The notes under the pieces were generated by a model. The model was given only the letters and a program-made list of their open reading frames with translations, was not told where the DNA came from and did no database searches. Shown here piece after piece: positions 31,766-32,242 of a DNA stretch of 32,242 nt. The stretch spans positions 1 through 32,242 of the forward strand of contig JAKFVP010000271.1 of assembly GCA_021732175.1 (NCBI GenBank), in the 5' to 3' direction. Each line of letters starts with the position of its first letter. The stretch's first letter is position 1. The DNA is from Bradyrhizobium sp. Its GTDB lineage: Bacteria; Pseudomonadota; Alphaproteobacteria; Rhizobiales; Xanthobacteraceae. The translations under genes and the position numbers were made by a program.

Positions 31766-32242
31766 ATGAGCAAGAAGGCCACCGTCAAAAGCGTCGAAAC
31801 CCTTTCCTGCGACGCAGGCTGGCGCAACTACCATTTTGTCAAGATCGTCAGCGACGACGGAATCGTCGGCTGGAGCGAGTACGACGAGGGTTTTGGCGCG
31901 CCGGGCGTGACGGCTGCGATCGAGCGGCTCTCGGCGCGCGTCGTCGGCAAGAACGCTTTCCAGCACGAGCGGATCTATGCCGAACTGTTCTCCGCGACGC
32001 GGCCGGCCGCCGGCGGCGTGGTCGCGCTGGCGCTCGGCGCAATCGAGAACGCGCTGCTCGACCTGAAGGCCAAGGCGCTCGGCGTGCCCTGCTACGAACT
32101 GCTCGGCGGCAAGATCCGCGACCGCGTCCGTGTCTACTGGTCGCATTGCGCGACCTGGCGCATCAATCATCCCGATTGGTACAAGCCACCGATCACCAGC
32201 CTCGACGGCGTCAAGGCGATCGGCAAAGAGGTGCGCGAAAAG
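31766..32242 (+). CDS. Mandelate racemase/muconate lactonizing enzyme (enolase superfamily), 5' part
   Basis: The first 159 codons of an enolase-superfamily enzyme; the gene runs off the window. ATG 31766 follows GGCAGGAAA. The N-terminal capping domain is visible (TVKSVETLSCDAGWRNYHFVKIVSDDGIVGWSEYDEGF), then the helix GGVVALALGAIENALLDLKAKALGVPCYELLGGKIRDRVRVYWSH leading into the barrel. This is the standard arrangement of sugar-acid dehydratases and racemases. The catalytic lysine and metal ligands of the barrel lie beyond the edge, so subfamily and substrate cannot be called. It is on the same strand as the amidohydrolase 100 bp upstream but has its own spacer and a hairpin between, so co-transcription is uncertain. 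Confidence 0.88.
   Translation, partial: MSKKATVKSVETLSCDAGWRNYHFVKIVSDDGIVGWSEYDEGFGAPGVTAAIERLSARVVGKNAFQHERIYAELFSATRPAAGGVVALALGAIENALLDLKAKALGVPCYELLGGKIRDRVRVYWSHCATWRINHPDWYKPPITSLDGVKAIGKEVREK

Overview
The window is about 32 kb of GC-rich DNA with dense, overlapping operons. It most resembles Bradyrhizobium or a close relative in the Nitrobacteraceae. This rests on codon use, the gene families, and intergenic palindromes beginning CGTCATTGCGAGC or CGTCATTCCGGG, which I know from that group. No rRNA, tRNA, phage, IS element or CRISPR array is visible. It reads as a chromosomal catabolic region with four regulated blocks and signs of gene decay.

Block 1 (1-10504, mostly minus strand). 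A branched-chain-amino-acid-type ABC importer (Tat-exported binding protein, LivH, LivM, LivG, LivF) is followed on the same strand by a CaiB-type CoA-transferase, an enoyl-CoA hydratase, a MaoC hydratase and a CitE-like lyase. These four enzymes would suit CoA-activation, hydration and cleavage of a branched C5-type diacid such as itaconate or mesaconate. A LysR gene (1421-2335) faces them. Beyond it lies a broken chimera: a CaiB N-terminus joined in frame to the C-terminus of an unrelated family I CoA-transferase, with a stop codon where the catalytic glutamate should be.

Block 2 (10690-16146, plus strand). An acyl-CoA ligase, TetR regulator, short-chain dehydrogenase, long HAPMO-type Baeyer-Villiger monooxygenase (BVMO) and DsbA-like protein are tightly packed. 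A nearly perfect 23-bp palindrome lies between this block and the divergent importer and is a good candidate for the TetR operator. A mostly non-coding gap with hairpins follows, then a small unknown protein, a GST and a second, CHMO-sized BVMO. Together these suggest uptake and oxidative opening of a ketone, then CoA-dependent breakdown.

Block 3 (19803-24571). An intergenic repeat, a protein made of three GAF-like repeats, another repeat, and a 1099-residue single-chain acyl-CoA carboxylase. Upstream of the carboxylase is a C-terminal scrap of an oligopeptide-type ABC permease.

Block 4 (24635-32242). A nitrate/sulfonate/taurine-type ABC transporter and an amidohydrolase diverge from a GntR regulator. 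Further on, a SnoaL-like protein diverges from a second, CodA-like amidohydrolase. The same TTGCATGCAC word occurs three times in the two divergent promoter regions, so one GntR regulon is likely. The window ends inside an enolase-superfamily gene.
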